Shown: positions 6,433-7,720 of the stretch, piece by piece
Position numbering within the stretch: the first letter of the stretch is position 1
Layout of the letters: each line of letters begins with the position of its first letter
NCBI GenBank assembly: GCA_022424805.1
Contig: JAKMGR010000335.1
Location: 1 to 7,720 of the forward strand
Length of the DNA stretch: 7,720 nucleotides
Origin: Verrucomicrobiales bacterium
Lineage (GTDB): Bacteria > Verrucomicrobiota > Verrucomicrobiia > Verrucomicrobiales > DEV007
Direction: 5' to 3'
The notes under the pieces: model-generated
Databases searched by the model: none
Told to the model about the DNA's origin: nothing
What the model saw: the letters and a program-made list of their open reading frames with translations, nothing else
Made by a program: the position numbers and the translations under genes

Positions 6433-7581
6433 AAACAACTGGAGGAAATCTTTCGACGCAATTTCGAAGAACGCGCCGAGGTTGGTGCCTCCGTATCGGT
6501 CTGGAAGGATGGGCAGGAAATCCTGACACTTCACTATGGCTGGCGTGACCGCGACGAATCCGCACCGTGGAACGGTGATACGCTCTGCCCCGTCTGGTCC
6601 GTTACCAAAGGTCCTGCCGCAATTGCTACACTTCACGCGATCATCGAGGCTGGTATCTCCCCCTCTGCGCGCGTAAGCGAAATCTGGCCGGAACTTCGAG
6701 CCGCTAGCAAAAGCCGCCTCACCTTTTCCAAACTGCTTGCCCACGGGGCTGGTCTCGCTGCCCTCGATTCTGACAATCGCCCAGACATTCTCAATCACCG
6801 AGCCGTCGTAGCAGCACTGGAGAAACAGGAACCCAATTGGACTCCAGGAAAAGCGCACGGCTACCACCCTAGGACCTATGGCTTTCTTCTCGATGAAATC
6901 GTACGCCGTGTCAGCAACGGCAAAACGCTCGGAAGCTACTGGAAAGAGATGATTGCGACGCCAGCAAAAATTGACTTTCACATCGGCAACCTGACAAACG
7001 CAGAACTCAGTCGTCTCGCCGCAATCATTCCGCCAAAAATCCAACGTCCCAACCCCGAGGAACTCCCCTTCTACCGCGCCATTGCCGATCCGGAATCCAT
7101 CGCTGCCTCGGCCTTTGGATCACCTGGTGGAATGTCAGCCCTGAGCGACATCAACAAGCTCGAATATCTCCAGGCCGGACTTCCCGCATTGGGAGGAGTC
7201 GGGAGCGCAAACGGCATCGCGCGATTCTACCAGATCCTTGCTCAAAGCGGCGAACTTGATGGTGTGCGCTACTTGCCTAGGCCGGTCACCGATGCAGCGC
7301 GCTCACAACAGTTTACGGGGGACGACCAGACTTTTCTTTTCCCCACCACATTCGCGACGGGATTCATGAAAGATCCTATCGGCACCAACGGCACCAAGAG
7401 CAGAACGCTCTTCGGCCCCACTCTGCAGTCATTCGGGCAACCCGGCGCCGGAGGCAGCCACGCTTTTGCCGATCCGGAGAGCGGCATTTCATTTGCCTAC
7501 GTCATGAACCAGATGGAAACCGGTGTTCTGCCCAATCGCAAATCGCTGGATTTGGTGGAAGCGCTGTATGCCGAACTGTGA
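6430..7581 (+). CDS. Serine hydrolase of the class C beta-lactamase / family VIII esterase type
   Basis: A 383-aa member of the Beta-lactamase fold superfamily (serine esterases, peptidases and penicillin-recognising enzymes). The SxxK motif is SVTK (57-60; nucleophile Ser57, general base Lys60) in CPVWSVTKGPAA. The second motif is Tyr145 in GYHPRTYGFLLDEIVRR, a YHxxTxG form typical of esterase-like members rather than the YxN of true beta-lactamases. The third motif region is FGQPGAGGSHAFADP (335-349), followed by FAYVMNQM (355-362). Relatives usually have His in FGHxGxGG, but here it is Gln337. The protein begins MKQLEEIFRRNFEER with no signal peptide or lipobox, so it is probably cytoplasmic, which argues against a penicillin-binding role. 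The substrate is unknown; ester or amide hydrolysis is expected. ATG 6430 was chosen because it fuses to the TPR stop and fits the normal N-terminus. The longer in-frame extension to 6187 lies over the TPR gene and is not coding. Confidence 0.92.
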   Translation: MKQLEEIFRRNFEERAEVGASVSVWKDGQEILTLHYGWRDRDESAPWNGDTLCPVWSVTKGPAAIATLHAIIEAGISPSARVSEIWPELRAASKSRLTFSKLLAHGAGLAALDSDNRPDILNHRAVVAALEKQEPNWTPGKAHGYHPRTYGFLLDEIVRRVSNGKTLGSYWKEMIATPAKIDFHIGNLTNAELSRLAAIIPPKIQRPNPEELPFYRAIADPESIAASAFGSPGGMSALSDINKLEYLQAGLPALGGVGSANGIARFYQILAQSGELDGVRYLPRPVTDAARSQQFTGDDQTFLFPTTFATGFMKDPIGTNGTKSRTLFGPTLQSFGQPGAGGSHAFADPESGISFAYVMNQMETGVLPNRKSLDLVEALYAEL

Positions 7582-7597
7582 GTTGCAGCCTGAGAAA

Positions 7598-7720
7598 CTA
7601 CCGAAACGGATCTTTCCCGGCATGCTCATCAACTGGGTTCTCAATGTGTTCCAATGATCTGCGATAGATGACCGGATATATTTCTGAGAGAATGGCAATG
7701 CAATCACGAACTGCACTGAT
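7598..7720 (-). CDS. Possible C-terminal fragment of a convergent gene, hypothetical
   Basis: On the minus strand a frame is open from the right window edge for 40 codons to a TAG at 7598-7600. Its stop sits 16 nt beyond the stop of the serine hydrolase gene, as expected for a convergent neighbour. The visible peptide (ISAVRDCIAILSEIYPVIYR, then an acidic tail ending GKDPFR) has a protein-like composition with an amphipathic helix, but I do not recognise a family. Against it, the stretch is short, third-position GC is low (about 17 of 40), and another minus frame is also open through the same bases. It could equally be an intergenic spacer or upstream region. Confidence 0.35.
   Translation of the reverse strand: MSAVRDCIAILSEIYPVIYRRSLEHIENPVDEHAGKDPFR

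Noticed and set aside
6439..6445. Strong Shine-Dalgarno-like GGAGGAA just inside the serine hydrolase gene
   Set aside because: No ATG, GTG or TTG in the hydrolase frame follows at a usable distance. It simply encodes Glu-Glu in the first helix.
6289..7044. 251-codon open frame on the minus strand opposite the TPR and serine hydrolase genes
   Set aside because: It lies wholly antisense to two well-supported genes, spans their junction, has no recognisable motif and shows an unnatural Cys/Arg/Phe-rich composition.
7582..7660. Rho-independent terminator after the serine hydrolase
   Set aside because: I looked for a GC-rich stem followed by a T run on either strand and found none of useful length.
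1..7720. Mobile element, CRISPR array, tRNA or riboswitch
   Set aside because: No terminal repeats, spaced direct repeats, transposase or integrase motifs, tRNA-like folds or long leader regions are visible. Nearly every base is in one of six tightly packed genes.

Overview
The window is a densely coding bacterial segment of moderate GC content (roughly mid-50s % by eye). Six genes lie head to tail on the + strand and fill almost all of it. Nothing marks it as a mobile element, prophage, CRISPR locus or RNA-gene region. Several features together suggest Verrucomicrobiota or a relative in the PVC group: the ArgS type (NVAKPMHVGHIRSTIIGD signature), a small TPR protein with an ALEDPDL-type C-terminal end, and a MoxR/DUF58/transglutaminase cluster. 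This assignment is inference from family resemblance, not a database result.

Layout. (1) 2-1720: argS, arginyl-tRNA synthetase, cut at its 5' end by the window edge. (2) 1675-2691: MoxR-family AAA+ ATPase, probably overlapping the end of argS by 46 nt. (3) 2701-3873: membrane-anchored DUF58 protein. (4) 3879-5951: TgpA-like membrane protein with a complete extracytoplasmic transglutaminase Cys-His-Asp triad. (5) 5951-6430: small cytoplasmic TPR protein. (6) 6430-7581: class C beta-lactamase-fold serine hydrolase without a signal peptide. (7) 7598-7720, minus strand: a tentative C-terminal fragment of a convergent gene running off the right edge.

The junctions are very tight: -46, +9 and +5 nt, then two TGATG stop/start fusions. 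Genes 1-6 therefore look like one transcription unit, with translational coupling downstream of the DUF58 gene. Genes 2-4 form the widespread MoxR-DUF58-transglutaminase cassette: a cytoplasmic AAA+ chaperone-like ATPase, a membrane DUF58 partner, and a membrane protein with a transglutaminase-type protease/amidase fold outside the membrane. Their likely role is in cell-envelope assembly or quality control. The TPR protein and the serine hydrolase are coupled to this cassette and may work with it, but the sequence alone does not show how.

The best non-gene signal is a 28-bp near-perfect palindrome inside the transglutaminase gene (4449-4476). The most notable protein oddity is the serine hydrolase, whose usual third-motif His (HxG) is Gln. 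I see no convincing evidence of a wholly new biological system here.
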